From positions 1 to 64,000 of the forward strand of contig JANRJI010000120.1 in the NCBI GenBank assembly GCA_033764055.1: a stretch of 64,000 nt of DNA. The letters run 5' to 3'. Positions 34,407 to 43,850 of the stretch are shown in pieces; position 1 is the first letter of the stretch; every line of letters starts with the position of its first letter. The notes under the pieces were generated by a model, which had not been told where the DNA came from, ran no database searches, and saw nothing but the letters and a program-made list of their open reading frames with translations. This stretch comes from Ga0077555 sp033764055 (GTDB taxonomy: Bacteria > Pseudomonadota > Alphaproteobacteria > Rhizobiales > Hyphomicrobiaceae). A program made the translations under genes and the position numbers.

Positions 34407-37400
34407 ATGAACCGCTTTTTGCTAGCCATCGGCGGTCTCATGGTCGGGCTCTTGGCGATTCTGTTCGCCGCTCCGACCATGGTCGACTGGAACCGGTACC
34501 GTGGCGTCTTCGAGGAGGAGGCGTCGCGCTTCCTCGGCCGCGAGGTCCGCGTCGGCGGAGAAGTCAACCTGCGGCTGCTGCCGGTGCCATTCGTTCGCTT
34601 CGAGAAGGTCAGGGTGGCCGACACGACGGCGAACGTGGGCAAGCCCCTGTTTATGGCCGATGATTTCACGGTGTGGCTTTCGATCGGAGGGCTTCTCGGC
34701 GGCCGCATCGAGGCCAGCGCCGTCGAGCTCAGAAAGCCCGTCGTGACGCTGGTCCTCGACGGCAAAGGTGGCGGCAGCTGGTCGAGCCTCGCCGAGCACC
34801 GATGGCCGGCGTCGTTCACGCCGGCGCGGGTCGCATTCGACGCCGTCCGGATCACGAGCGGACGGATCGACATCCTGTCGCCGGCCGGAGAGCCTCGCGC
34901 CGTCTACGAGCATATCAATGGCGAGCTTTCGGCAACGGCACTCGAGGGCCCCTACAAGGTCACGGCGGCGTTTGCCACCGGTGGCGCGCCGCGGGAGCTT
35001 CGACTGTCGACGGCCAAGCCGGGCGAGGACGGGACAGTTCGCGTCAAGGGAACGGTGCGCGATCCGGCGAGCGGCGTCAGCTACAGCCTCGACGGGCTGC
35101 TGCGCGACATCCTGGGCAAGACCAGGCTGACCGGAGAGCTCACGGCGCGCCTGCCGCTGCCGTCCGTGCTCGACCCCATCGGCGGCGAGGCCATCGCCCG
35201 CCGTCGCACCGCCAGCGAGTTCGACGTCCGCTCCGAGGTGGAGGCCGACACGACTGGCATGACACTCAAGGAGCTGGCGCTTTCGTTCGAGCAGGCAGGC
35301 CGCCCGCAGCTCGCAACCGGCGCCGTCAGGGTCAACTGGGCGGACCAGACCGAGACGTCGGTCACACTCAAGTCGCACTGGCTCGACCTCGATCGCATCG
35401 CCGGTGGCAACGAGACGACCGTATCGCCGCTGCGGCTCGTGCAGACACTCGCCGTCGCGGTCGGCAAGGTGCTCGACTCCGAGGGCAGGACGACGGCCAC
35501 GCTGGGCATCGACCAGGCAACGCTCGGCGGCGACGTGGTCAGCGGGCTCGAGGTCACTCTCGAGCAGTCACAGGGCAAGCTCCTGGTACGCAACGTCTCG
35601 GCGGCACTCCCGGGCGGGGCGAGACTGGCGGCAGCGGGAGCTTTCGATCTCTCGGGGCCCGAGCCGCGCTACGACGGCCGCATCAATCTGCGTGGCGCCA
35701 GCGTCGGACGCTTCCTCGGCTGGGCGACGAAGGGCAACGGGGTCGGCATTCCGACGCGCGACGGGCCCTTCTCACTGATCGGTGACGTCACACTGTCGTC
35801 GACAACCGTTGGCGGGCGCAATGTCTCGCTGCAGGTCGGCCGCAACGCGCTGACCGGCGAAGCCAGCTGGAAGGCAGGGAAATCTCAGGAGCTTCTGGTC
35901 AACCTCGAAGGCAGCGAGCTGGATCTGTCACCCTTCCTCGACGAGCGGCTGCCGCCCTCCGCCGCCTTCCGCCAGTTGATTGCTCGACTGTCCGGAACGG
36001 AGCAGCCGGGGGCGGCTGCGACCTCGGGCCCGGCGACTGCCGAGGTGCGGCTCAGGGTCGACCGTCTGATCGCTGGCACGGCCGCGTTCCGCGATGCCGT
36101 CGCCGAGCTGCGCCTTGCCGGCGGCAATCTCTCGCTGCCACAGCTCAAGCTCTCGGCCGATGAGGGATACTCCATCGAGCTCAAGGGTGACATCGCGGAC
36201 CTTGCCCGCCCTGGCGCGAAAGGCAGTCTGACCGGGCATGCGACGGCCGACCGAGCAGCCGGCGTCGTGGCCCTCGGGAGGCTGGTCGGCGCCCCGGCGG
36301 AGCTCTTGCCGGCACCGGAGGCTGCTGCGGCAGCCGTGCCATTACGGATGGCCGGCAGGCTGCAGGTGGGCGGTCGTGGACCGTCGACACTGGAGCTCAC
36401 AGTCGACGGCGGCCTGGGCACGAGCCGCGTGGCCGGAACCATCCGGCTCGGGCCGGAAACGAGCTCGTGGCGCGAGCGGAGTGCGGACTTCTCCATGACG
36501 CTCGAAGGCACCGAGCTCGCAGGGCTTTTGGGGAGCCTCGTCCGAGGCGAAAGGACCGCGGCCGCATCCGGCCAGACGCAAATCAATTTGCGCGGGATCG
36601 GGACAGCCCGTAACGGGCTCGCAGTGCTGGGTGCAGTCCGGGTGGAAAGCGCGACGAGCGAGTATCGCGGGCGACTGGCGATCGACGACACCGGGGGGGT
36701 GGGGCTCGATGGCGAGCTGGAGCTGTCGGTCGGGGACCTCGCGCGCGGTCTCGCGCTCGCCGGGCTGCCGTCGCACCGGGCGCTTGCCGGTCCGGTCAGC
36801 GGCACGCTCGCCGTCGTGCGGAAGGGTGAGCGGCTCACGCTGTCGACCGAGCGGGTTGCGATTGCCGGGACCAATGCTGCCGGACGAGTGGTGGTGGAGC
36901 CAGGTGTCGCCGACAGCCGACGCATCAGCGGGGACATCAAGCTGGGGAACGCAAGCCTTCCCGGCGTTCTCGCTTCGCTCACGACAGGACGGCAGTCGGA
37001 GCAACCGGTACCGACGGGGCCCTCGCCCTGGAGTGAGGCCGCGCTCGACCTTTCAGGGCTCGACGGCGTGGCTGGCAGCAAGCTGCGCGTGGAGGTCGAG
37101 AGCCTCGCGCTGGCGCCGGGAGTCGTGCTGGCGGAGGCGAAGCTCGACGTCAGCGCCCGGCCGGGAGGCCTCGAGTTGAGGCTCGATGAGGCCAAGGCCC
37201 TCGGCGGCCGGACCAGCGGCCTGATCACGCTGGACAAGGCCCCCGCCGGCGCGCGGCTCGTCACCGAGGCCCGCCTGACCGGCGCCAAGCTGGAATCCCT
37301 GAGCGCAGGCCCCGCACCGCCCGCGGCCACCGGCGGTCTTGCCGTATCGTTCAAAGGTCAAAGCGTAGCGCTGACGCCGCGAGGACTGGTGGTCGCACTG

Positions 37401-38327
37401 ACTGGCACGGGGGAGGCATCGCTCGATCGCGCGAGCCTGCGGCGCTGGAGCCCGTCGGCGGTTGGTGTCGCCGCCGACGCCATCATCTCACTCAAAGGCG
37501 AGATCCCCCCCGACGCCTTGCGGCAACAGCTCGAGCTGGCGCTCAGCAAGGGCGGCGGCGCCCCGCTCGGCTCGCAGCGTCTGACGCTGACGCTGGCCGA
37601 TGGCGCCGTGCGGGCCGCTCCGCTGATCGTGAACACGCCGAGAGGGCGCCTGCAAGGTCGGCTCGCCGTGGACCTGGATCTCCAGCGAGTCGACGCCGAA
37701 TGGCGGATAGAGCCACGAGGTACACCCCAGCCCGCGGAGGGTCCGGTGAAGCCCGAGTTGCCGGGCATCACCGTGATCTATGCGGGGCCGCTCGCCACGT
37801 TGGGCTCGATTGCTCCGCGGATCGACATGGACGCCCTCGAGAGGGAGGTCGCCGTGCGCAAGGTCGAGCGCGAGGTAGCCGAGCTCGAGCGGCTGCGCCG
37901 ACAGGACGAGGAGCGAGCCCGCCAGGAGGCCGCTCGTCTCGAGGAGGAGCGCCGGATCACAGAGCAGCGGCGACTGGAGGCGCTAGGGGTGGCGCCAAGC
38001 ACCGCGAGCGGCCTGCCCACTGCCCCGCCCGCCGCAGGCGCCGGCCCGGCAGCCGAAGCCGTGAGTCCAGGTCTGGGACCGGCCGCCGGTGCACCGGGGC
38101 AGCCCGGCGCGGTCGGCAGCGTCCCCGTCTCCCCTGGCCTCGGCGTCCCGGCGACGGGCTCCGGCTCCGCGCCGGGGGGAGCTGGCACCGAGCCCGGCTC
38201 CGGCCCAACCATTGCCGTCCCGCCGAGCACTGTGGACGTTGGCCCTATCCCGCGGCCCGTGCAGCGCCCGCGTCCCGCCCAGGCTCCAAGCAAGCTCGAT
38301 CCGTTCAGGTCGCTGGGCGGAAGCTGA
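34407..38327 (+). CDS. AsmA family protein, very large
   Basis: A 1306-residue envelope protein. A single N-terminal helix (about residues 4-23) leads into the AsmA N-terminal domain (APTMVDWNRYRGVFEEEASRFLGREVRVGGEV), and an AsmA-type C-terminal region lies near 830-1000. The middle is made of repeated beta-strand segments, as expected for the bridge-like lipid-transfer fold of the AsmA/TamB/YhdP group. After about 1140 there is a charged coiled-coil helix, then a Pro/Gly/Ala-rich tail. It is anchored in the inner membrane and probably helps phospholipid transport or outer-membrane homeostasis. Confidence 0.9.
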   Translation: MNRFLLAIGGLMVGLLAILFAAPTMVDWNRYRGVFEEEASRFLGREVRVGGEVNLRLLPVPFVRFEKVRVADTTANVGKPLFMADDFTVWLSIGGLLGGRIEASAVELRKPVVTLVLDGKGGGSWSSLAEHRWPASFTPARVAFDAVRITSGRIDILSPAGEPRAVYEHINGELSATALEGPYKVTAAFATGGAPRELRLSTAKPGEDGTVRVKGTVRDPASGVSYSLDGLLRDILGKTRLTGELTARLPLPSVLDPIGGEAIARRRTASEFDVRSEVEADTTGMTLKELALSFEQAGRPQLATGAVRVNWADQTETSVTLKSHWLDLDRIAGGNETTVSPLRLVQTLAVAVGKVLDSEGRTTATLGIDQATLGGDVVSGLEVTLEQSQGKLLVRNVSAALPGGARLAAAGAFDLSGPEPRYDGRINLRGASVGRFLGWATKGNGVGIPTRDGPFSLIGDVTLSSTTVGGRNVSLQVGRNALTGEASWKAGKSQELLVNLEGSELDLSPFLDERLPPSAAFRQLIARLSGTEQPGAAATSGPATAEVRLRVDRLIAGTAAFRDAVAELRLAGGNLSLPQLKLSADEGYSIELKGDIADLARPGAKGSLTGHATADRAAGVVALGRLVGAPAELLPAPEAAAAAVPLRMAGRLQVGGRGPSTLELTVDGGLGTSRVAGTIRLGPETSSWRERSADFSMTLEGTELAGLLGSLVRGERTAAASGQTQINLRGIGTARNGLAVLGAVRVESATSEYRGRLAIDDTGGVGLDGELELSVGDLARGLALAGLPSHRALAGPVSGTLAVVRKGERLTLSTERVAIAGTNAAGRVVVEPGVADSRRISGDIKLGNASLPGVLASLTTGRQSEQPVPTGPSPWSEAALDLSGLDGVAGSKLRVEVESLALAPGVVLAEAKLDVSARPGGLELRLDEAKALGGRTSGLITLDKAPAGARLVTEARLTGAKLESLSAGPAPPAATGGLAVSFKGQSVALTPRGLVVALTGTGEASLDRASLRRWSPSAVGVAADAIISLKGEIPPDALRQQLELALSKGGGAPLGSQRLTLTLADGAVRAAPLIVNTPRGRLQGRLAVDLDLQRVDAEWRIEPRGTPQPAEGPVKPELPGITVIYAGPLATLGSIAPRIDMDALEREVAVRKVEREVAELERLRRQDEERARQEAARLEEERRITEQRRLEALGVAPSTASGLPTAPPAAGAGPAAEAVSPGLGPAAGAPGQPGAVGSVPVSPGLGVPATGSGSAPGGAGTEPGSGPTIAVPPSTVDVGPIPRPVQRPRPAQAPSKLDPFRSLGGS

Positions 38328-38373
38328 CAGTCGACGACGGACGAGCCGTCCTCGACCGCAAGTCAGATCGTGG

Positions 38374-39546
38374 TCAGCGCTTGTCGATGCCGAAAGCCGG
38401 CATGACCTCCTTTGCGAGGCGATCGTGCTGCTCGAGCCACATGCTGAGCGGCACGCCGACCGGCATGCTCATGTTGACCCGCTCGAGGCCGGGGTACTTC
38501 CTCTCGATAGCCTTGAGCTTCTCGATGATCAAATCCGGCGGCCCGCACAGGAAGCCGCCCGATGCCTCGGCATCCTCGATTCCGGGCAGCTTCACCGACT
38601 TGGCCAGCTTCGGGTCGCGCATGGCGGCGATCTGCTCGTCCGAGAGCGCCTTCACCAGCCGGAGCTCGCCGAACATCTTCATGTTCTCCTCGTAGTACTT
38701 CGCGACAGCCTTCATCGCCTCCTCGCGCGTGTTGGCGATCATGAAGTGGTAGCCGATGGCGAGGCGCTCGCCGAGCTTCAACTCCTTGCCCTGGACCTTG
38801 CGGTGCGCCGTCTGCCAGTCGACGATCATCTGGTGCATGGCGCCACCCTCCGACGAGCCGCCACCGAGCACGCCCTGGATGCCGTATTTCGCCATGAACT
38901 CGAAGGCGCGCATGGTGCCGCCCTGGATGGGCTGCCAGCACTCGACCGGCTGCGTGAAGGGCCGCGGAACGAGGGTGATGTCCTTCAGCGTGTAGCCGCG
39001 ATAGGGCACCTCGGGCGGGATCGTATAATTCTTGCCCTTGTGGCTGAAGCTGTCGTTGTGGAAGGCCTTGAACATGATCTCGACCTGCTCCTCGAACAGC
39101 TCGCGGTTGGCGGTCTGATCGCGGAGCGGTGAGCCGAAGGTCTCGACCTCGCGGGTGTGATAGCCGCGCCCGACGCCGAACGTGATGCGCCCGCCCGTCA
39201 GGATGTCGGCCATCGCATAGTCCTCGGCGAGGCGCAGCGGGTGCCACATCGGGGCAACGTTGAAGCCGCAGCCGATCCGGAGCCTCGTCGTGCGATGGGC
39301 GAGATGGAGCGCCATCATCAGCACGTTCGGGATGCACTCCGTGCCTTCGCGCTGGAAGTGATGCTCCGCCATCCAGAACGTGTCGTAGCCGTTCCGGTCC
39401 ATCATCTGCGCCATGGCCTCGGCCTTGAACAGTGATGTGGCGAGATGCTTGTTGTCGTAGCGGCGGGCATTGATGGGCGTGCCCTCGTAGCCGCAATTCT
39501 CGAGGTCGGTGTGGCCTGCGAACAGGCTGTCGAACTTCGTGATCAT
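38374..39546 (-). CDS. LLM-class (luciferase-like) flavin-dependent monooxygenase
   Basis: A 390-residue bacterial-luciferase-like oxidoreductase. It has the family's TIM-barrel wording: the active-site WMAEHHFQREG, the GCGFNVAPMWHPLRLAEDYAM strand, and FGVGRGYHTRE. These enzymes use reduced flavin (FMNH2 or F420) from a separate reductase to oxidise alkanes, aldehydes, sulfonates or chelators. No reductase gene is adjacent. The start at 39546 (MITKFDSLF) is the conserved one. It is divergent from the VOC gene. Confidence 0.9.
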   Translation of the reverse strand: MITKFDSLFAGHTDLENCGYEGTPINARRYDNKHLATSLFKAEAMAQMMDRNGYDTFWMAEHHFQREGTECIPNVLMMALHLAHRTTRLRIGCGFNVAPMWHPLRLAEDYAMADILTGGRITFGVGRGYHTREVETFGSPLRDQTANRELFEEQVEIMFKAFHNDSFSHKGKNYTIPPEVPYRGYTLKDITLVPRPFTQPVECWQPIQGGTMRAFEFMAKYGIQGVLGGGSSEGGAMHQMIVDWQTAHRKVQGKELKLGERLAIGYHFMIANTREEAMKAVAKYYEENMKMFGELRLVKALSDEQIAAMRDPKLAKSVKLPGIEDAEASGGFLCGPPDLIIEKLKAIERKYPGLERVNMSMPVGVPLSMWLEQHDRLAKEVMPAFGIDKR

Positions 39547-39778
39547 TGAGCTTCCTCCGCGTTTCTCGTGATGGTTGGCGTCGCTGCTGGCGGGCGGGCC
39601 GAGCGACGCCCGCGCCAGCAGAGCACCCCCGATCCACATCTGACAAGGAAGCGCAGCCGTCGGCCCTGCCATGCGCCACGTCAAGCTGCGACGATCGGCG
39701 CAGCAGCCTCGAGCGGTTGACGTCGACGCACACCCTCTGCAACGGTCGTACGTGCGGACCGTGACCGGAGCCCAGCCC

Positions 39779-40645
39779 ATGTCCATGCGATCCATCATTG
39801 GCCTCGACCACGTCGTCGTCATGACGCGCGATCTCGCCGAAGGCGCCCGGCGGTGGGCCAGCCTCGGATTCACGGTCTCGCCGCGGGGAATGCATACGGC
39901 CGTCATGGGTACGGCCAACCACACCATCATGCTCGGACACGACTACCTCGAGCTGATCGGCGTGATTGCGGAGACCGAGCGCAACGCGCCGGGACGAGCC
40001 TTCCTTGCGCGCCGCGGCGAGGGAATTGAGCGTGCCGCCTTCACGGGCACGGATGCCGACGAAGGTGTCGCCGAGCTCAAAGCGCGCGGATTCGCGGCGC
40101 TCGGCCCTTACGACTTCGGAAGACCGGTCGACATGCCCGACAGGCGCAAAGTGGAAGCACGGTTCCGCACCTTCGTGTGGCCCGTCGAGGAACGGCCGGG
40201 CGGGCTGCGCGTGTTCGCCTGCCAGCATCTCACGCGTGAGAACGTGTGGATCCCGGAGCTGACGCGTCACGCCAACACAGCGACGCGCATAGATCGCGTC
40301 GAGATGCTTTCGCCCGATCCCGTAGCAGCCGCCGCGCACATGGGCCGGCTCATCGACCGCACGCCCGAGCGCCTCGCCGACAGTGCCCTGCGTGTCGAAA
40401 CCGGGTCGGGGCGCGGTGATTTCGTATTTCTCGACCGGGCCACCCTGGAGCGGCGGCATCCGGGCGTGCCGCTGGCCGGGATTCCCGACGAGGGCGCGAT
40501 TACGATCGCGCTCACCGTGACCGATGGGATGGCAGCGGCGAACGCCGTGGGAGCCAAAGCATGCGTCGTCACGCCCAAGATCGTGAAGGTCGCCCCGGCA
40601 GAGGCCAACGGCGTGTTGCTGGAGCTGGCGGAAATCCACCCGTGA
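39779..40645 (+). CDS. VOC-superfamily (glyoxalase-like) protein
   Basis: A 288-residue protein with an N-terminal glyoxalase/VOC module beginning IIGLDHVVVMTRDLAEGARRW, where His in GLDH is a usual metal ligand, and a second, degenerate module in the C-terminal half. This matches the Glyoxalase_3-like group. The VOC fold includes dioxygenases, isomerases and lyases; no activity can be assigned. An ATG two codons in (39785) is an alternative start. It is divergent from the LLM-type monooxygenase, which suggests a shared catabolic context. Confidence 0.82.
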   Translation: MSMRSIIGLDHVVVMTRDLAEGARRWASLGFTVSPRGMHTAVMGTANHTIMLGHDYLELIGVIAETERNAPGRAFLARRGEGIERAAFTGTDADEGVAELKARGFAALGPYDFGRPVDMPDRRKVEARFRTFVWPVEERPGGLRVFACQHLTRENVWIPELTRHANTATRIDRVEMLSPDPVAAAAHMGRLIDRTPERLADSALRVETGSGRGDFVFLDRATLERRHPGVPLAGIPDEGAITIALTVTDGMAAANAVGAKACVVTPKIVKVAPAEANGVLLELAEIHP

Positions 40646-41111
40646 AGCCCGCATGGCAATTGCGATCTCGAGCACAGGAAGGCGAGCCTGCATTTGTGCA
40701 AGGGCTTGACTTGTATCTACCGGCGCGCGATTGTTTCTGACCGGTTGCCGGAGCCACCATTCTCAGAATGACGTGGGAATGAAGGTGGAATTGGCAGGGC
40801 AGTTCCCCAATTCCTCGGCTTTGCAGAGCGACCGGCCTCGCCTCATCGGGCACGTGGAGGTAGCCATGACCCCGCCGGGCAGAAGAACGGGCCCCGCCTC
40901 GATGTGGGGCCACGACCGAGCAGCCCAATCAGGCACCGCGTGACAAGCGGAGCACAGGGCTGCAACGCCGCCTAGAAATTGGACAACGCAGCGGGCTGGT
41001 CAGCGCCACCCGCACCCCGTCGGTTCATTCCGACGAATGATGACCATGTGCAGCCCCATCTCCGTGCCATGAGCCAGATGGACAGCGGCTGGCAATATCT
41101 TGGTCGACAGG

Positions 41112-41135
41112 AGCGCCGGCCTGCGGGTCGGCGCT
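41112..41135 (+). terminator. Terminator-like hairpin in the 636-bp gap
   Basis: AGCGCCGGCC and GGTCGGCGCT pair over 10 bp (one G-U in RNA) around TGCG, followed by TTTCGT and, nine bases later, a run of six T. No clear gene precedes it on the plus strand, so it could end a small untranslated transcript. Confidence 0.5.
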
Positions 41136-41225
41136 TTCGTATGTGGCACTTTTTTGTCATCTGATCGCGTATCGAGCGCTATTTTTTTCGCTTTTGGCAC
41201 TTCAGGGCACGCTCCCCGGCCATTG

Positions 41226-41253
41226 TTGGCATAAGCCAAGTGTGCTTAAGCAC
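41226..41253. promoter_or_regulatory. Two adjacent palindromes upstream of the FkbM gene
   Basis: TTGGC-ATAA-GCCAA (41226-41239) is followed two bases later by the perfect 12-base palindrome GTGCTTAAGCAC (41242-41253). They end 28 bases before the FkbM-methyltransferase start codon, the position expected of an operator. The binding protein is unknown. Confidence 0.45.
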
Positions 41254-41281
41254 TGCCGGCCCATAGACAGGGAGTACGTTT

Positions 41282-42019
41282 ATGCCGAGCTACCGTTTCG
41301 TGGCACCTATTCCGATAACCGTAGAGTGCCCTGAAGCCATGCAGGCGCCGGTCGACTACGTGTTCCGGGGCGAGTACGAGAGCCATCACGACGGTACCGG
41401 CCTCGACATCCTCGACGTCGGTGCGAACGTCGGCTCTTTCGCCCTTTGGGCATCCTTGCGCTGGCCGAGCAGCCGGATCACGTCGTTCGAGCCCAATCCC
41501 GGGACCTTCGAACTCCTCAAGCGCAACACAGCTGGGCACGACGGCATCACGATCCACAATGCAGCGTTGTTTCCAGGCGGCCCCCGGCGGGAGAAATTCT
41601 TCTCGCGATACGCAGGCGATGGAGAGGCCGGACTGCAGAGCTACGCTGGCGACACGTTCATCGAGAGCGCCGAAGGCAGCTGGATCGAGGTCGACGTCGT
41701 AGACCCCGCCACGCTGCCGTCGCCCGAGATCGTCAAGCTCGATATCGAAGGGGGCGAAGCCTCCGTTCTCGCACATCTCGATCTGTCACGGACGGTGCTG
41801 GTGCTCGCCGAGTTCCAGAACCGAAAAAACCGGGACGCGATGCGCGATACGCTGGCCAAAGCCGGATTCGAAGCCGTCCTGGACGAGGAAGCTCCCTGGG
41901 ATCCGATCCTCGATTACAGGGATTATCGGCGAGAGCTCAAAGGAGATATTTTCGGGCGAATGTTCTATCGCCTCCGCGGGCAATCTCGAATGACCTGTCG
42001 GCGGTCAGTGGTGGCCTGA
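41282..42019 (+). CDS. FkbM-family SAM-dependent methyltransferase
   Basis: A 245-residue methyltransferase. The SAM motif I ILDVGANVGSFALWA (about residues 43-57), the acidic residue in SFEPNPGTFELLKRN, and the signature EIVKLDIEGGEASVLAHL are characteristic of the FkbM family, which methylates sugars and polyketides. The start has AGGGAG eight bases upstream. No glycosyltransferase or polyketide gene is near. Its last 15 bases overlap the end of the convergent gene that follows. Confidence 0.9.
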   Translation: MPSYRFVAPIPITVECPEAMQAPVDYVFRGEYESHHDGTGLDILDVGANVGSFALWASLRWPSSRITSFEPNPGTFELLKRNTAGHDGITIHNAALFPGGPRREKFFSRYAGDGEAGLQSYAGDTFIESAEGSWIEVDVVDPATLPSPEIVKLDIEGGEASVLAHLDLSRTVLVLAEFQNRKNRDAMRDTLAKAGFEAVLDEEAPWDPILDYRDYRRELKGDIFGRMFYRLRGQSRMTCRRSVVA

Positions 42020-42424
42020 CGGACGAGCCGGACTGGCGGCAGCTGACCGTGGCCCGTCCAACTGGGCGTGGGGGCGATGCTGATCGTGCCAGCTGACCTG
42101 GCTCGGCAGAATCGCACAAAACGTCATCGAGCGGCCGCCCGGCAGCATGACCCCACACCAGTGAGCTTGCCCGTCGTCGGAGAGCAATGGGTTCACACGC
42201 TCGCGCTCGACAATGACCACACGGCCTTCCGGGAACATCATGACCGAGCCGTCCGGCCTTACCGAATAGGCCACGGGCCGACAGTCCTGGCCACTGCAGC
42301 AAGACGCACCATTCGTCTGACGGAACCGGGAATAGTCCTGGCCGGAGTGTGACTCGTGCGCCGAGGCCGGTTGCGCGACGGCCATCATGGCGACTGCCGC
42401 AATTGCCAACGAAACCGGGTTCAT
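42005..42424 (-). CDS. Exported hypothetical protein with conserved cysteines
   Basis: A 139-residue protein that is not assigned to a known function. A clear signal peptide (residues 1-22, ending ASA-HE) precedes a domain with a CC and a C in GASCCSGQDCRPV, and further Cys at HWCGV and TFCAI. The paired cysteines suggest disulfides in the periplasm. Uncharacterised proteins with this layout are frequent in Hyphomicrobiales. The C-terminus after about 115 is low complexity and overlaps the FkbM gene by 15 bases, convergent. Confidence 0.75.
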   Translation of the reverse strand: MNPVSLAIAAVAMMAVAQPASAHESHSGQDYSRFRQTNGASCCSGQDCRPVAYSVRPDGSVMMFPEGRVVIVERERVNPLLSDDGQAHWCGVMLPGGRSMTFCAILPSQVSWHDQHRPHAQLDGPRSAAASPARPSGHH

Positions 42425-42613
42425 GGCGCGCCTCGAAGACGATGGACGTTGGCCTCGAACGCCCCCCGACGGTCGACGGTTCCAAACCCCTTGCCCGTCG
42501 CGGCTGCGGGAACTGGGACGCTGTTTTGCTCATTACGTGTGCACGGCGCAACGGGAGGCCGCGCGGGCGCCGATGGCGCCCGGCCTCGAGAAACCGCGAA
42601 AGGAGTGAAACAC

Positions 42614-43813
42614 ATGCAAGTCCGTGTCATCACACTGGCAACAGCCATGCTGCTCGCGAGCACGATGCTCGTATCGGCACAGGGACGAAAAGGAGACGAG
42701 GGCCCGGCGGGCGGCCAGGGACAAGGCGCGCAGCAATCCGCTCCAGCTGAGAGCAAAAGCCAAGCGGGACAGCCACGGGCGGGCCAGCAGGCCGGCGAGC
42801 GCAGGGGCAGCGAGGCGCCAAAAGAGGCTCAGTCCGCAGAGCCGAAAGGCCAGGAGAAGGGCAAGGCCGACCGCCGCGCCGCCGAGCCCGGTGCCAAACA
42901 AAACGCGCCCGAAAAGGGCAAGGCCGATCGCCGAACCGCCGAGCCCGATGCCAAACAGAACGCGCCCGAAAAGGGCAAGGCCGATCGCCGAACCGCCGAG
43001 CCCGATGGCAAACAAAACGCGCCCGAAAAGGGCAAGGCCGATCGCCGAACCGCCGAGCCCGATGGCAAGAAGGGCAGTCAACCAGCCGACAAGAGCACAG
43101 CCGGCCAGTCGAAGCAGGATCCGGCCAAATCGGTCAGCGACAAGGACCGCGCACCAGGCGACAGCCAGCGCGCGGGACCAGGAAAAGCTGGCACGGCTGG
43201 CGGACAAGCATCGGCGGACGGGCAAGCGCAGCGCGTCGAGGTCGACGATCAGAAGCGGACCCGTGTGCGTGAGGTGTTCCGGGCCCAGCGCGACCGCGTT
43301 CGGCACCACACCAACATCAATGTCTCGATCGACGTCGGCCGGCGACTGCCCCGGACGCTCACGTACTATGAGGTTCCCGAGTACATCGTCGAGATCGAGC
43401 CCCGCTATCGCGGTCATCGCTTCGTGTGGGTGGAGGATCGCTACGTCATCGTCGAGCCTGCCACCTTCGTGGTCGTCGGCTGGGTCGAGGCAGAGACCGG
43501 CTATATCTATGTCTCGTCGGGTGGGAGCAGCCGGTCGGCGGCGGCTGATGGCGACCGCTGCCAGGTCGAGCTTGACCGAAGCGAGCGCCGGCAAGTGATG
43601 GCGCTGGTCAATGCGCACCGTCCGATGACGCTGCCCGGCATCTCGATCGGCGTGAACGTGCCCGATACCGTCGAGATCCTTGCCTTCCCCGAGCCGGTGC
43701 GACGCGAGGTACGAGACATCGCAGACTGCAGGTTCGTCGTCCTGCCGAACAACCGGGTCGCCATTGTCGAGCCGTCGTCGCGGCGCATCGTGACGATCGT
43801 CGATGAGCGGTGA
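42614..43813 (+). CDS. DUF1236-domain exported protein with 19-residue tandem repeats
   Basis: A 399-residue exported protein. A signal peptide (1-22, ending VSA-Q) is followed by a long Gln/Gly/Lys/Glu-rich disordered region that contains a 19-residue repeat, EKGKADRRTAEPDGKQNAP, in 3.8 copies from residue 81. The C-terminal half has the DUF1236-type segments YYEVPEYIVEIEPRYRGHR and YVIVEPATFVVVGW, and a final region with a partial second copy (VPDTVEILAFPEPV). DUF1236 is largely limited to Hyphomicrobiales; its role is unknown. The start at 42614 has AAAGGAG upstream. Confidence 0.85.
   Translation: MQVRVITLATAMLLASTMLVSAQGRKGDEGPAGGQGQGAQQSAPAESKSQAGQPRAGQQAGERRGSEAPKEAQSAEPKGQEKGKADRRAAEPGAKQNAPEKGKADRRTAEPDAKQNAPEKGKADRRTAEPDGKQNAPEKGKADRRTAEPDGKKGSQPADKSTAGQSKQDPAKSVSDKDRAPGDSQRAGPGKAGTAGGQASADGQAQRVEVDDQKRTRVREVFRAQRDRVRHHTNINVSIDVGRRLPRTLTYYEVPEYIVEIEPRYRGHRFVWVEDRYVIVEPATFVVVGWVEAETGYIYVSSGGSSRSAAADGDRCQVELDRSERRQVMALVNAHRPMTLPGISIGVNVPDTVEILAFPEPVRREVRDIADCRFVVLPNNRVAIVEPSSRRIVTIVDER
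42854..43069 (+). repeat. 57-bp coding tandem repeat, 3.8 copies
   Basis: Copies begin at 42854, 42911, 42968 and 43025, exactly 57 bp apart and in frame, the last being 45 bp. Copies 2 to 4 are nearly identical in DNA; copy 1 is more divergent. The near-identity at silent positions points to recent expansion. Confidence 0.9.
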
Positions 43814-43850
43814 CCCGTTGCACGCAGCGATTCACCAGGGTCGCGGCTGC

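Larger units (their letters stand above)
40646..41281. other. Intergenic region of 636 bp, no convincing gene
   Basis: Short open frames exist on both strands, but none has a good ribosome site or a coding-like third-position bias. Features seen are a TTGACT box at 40706-40711 without a good partner, a GGCCCC/GGGGCC hairpin at 40890-40911, a terminator-like hairpin at 41112-41135, and an AT-richer 120-bp stretch with two palindromes before the methyltransferase gene. Confidence 0.5.

Noticed and set aside
40706..40734. Sigma-70 promoter with TTGACT
   Set aside because: The -35 box is good, but the sequence 17 bases downstream (GATTGT) is a poor -10 box, and no gene follows.
41140..41215. Sigma-54 promoter suggested by two TGGCAC boxes (41144 and 41194)
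   Set aside because: At the required distance from GG there is no GC dinucleotide, so the -24/-12 pattern fails in both cases.
41000..41239. A 79-codon minus-strand open frame in the 636-bp gap
   Set aside because: Its frame crosses the terminator-like hairpin and the T-run, and it has no good start site or coding bias.
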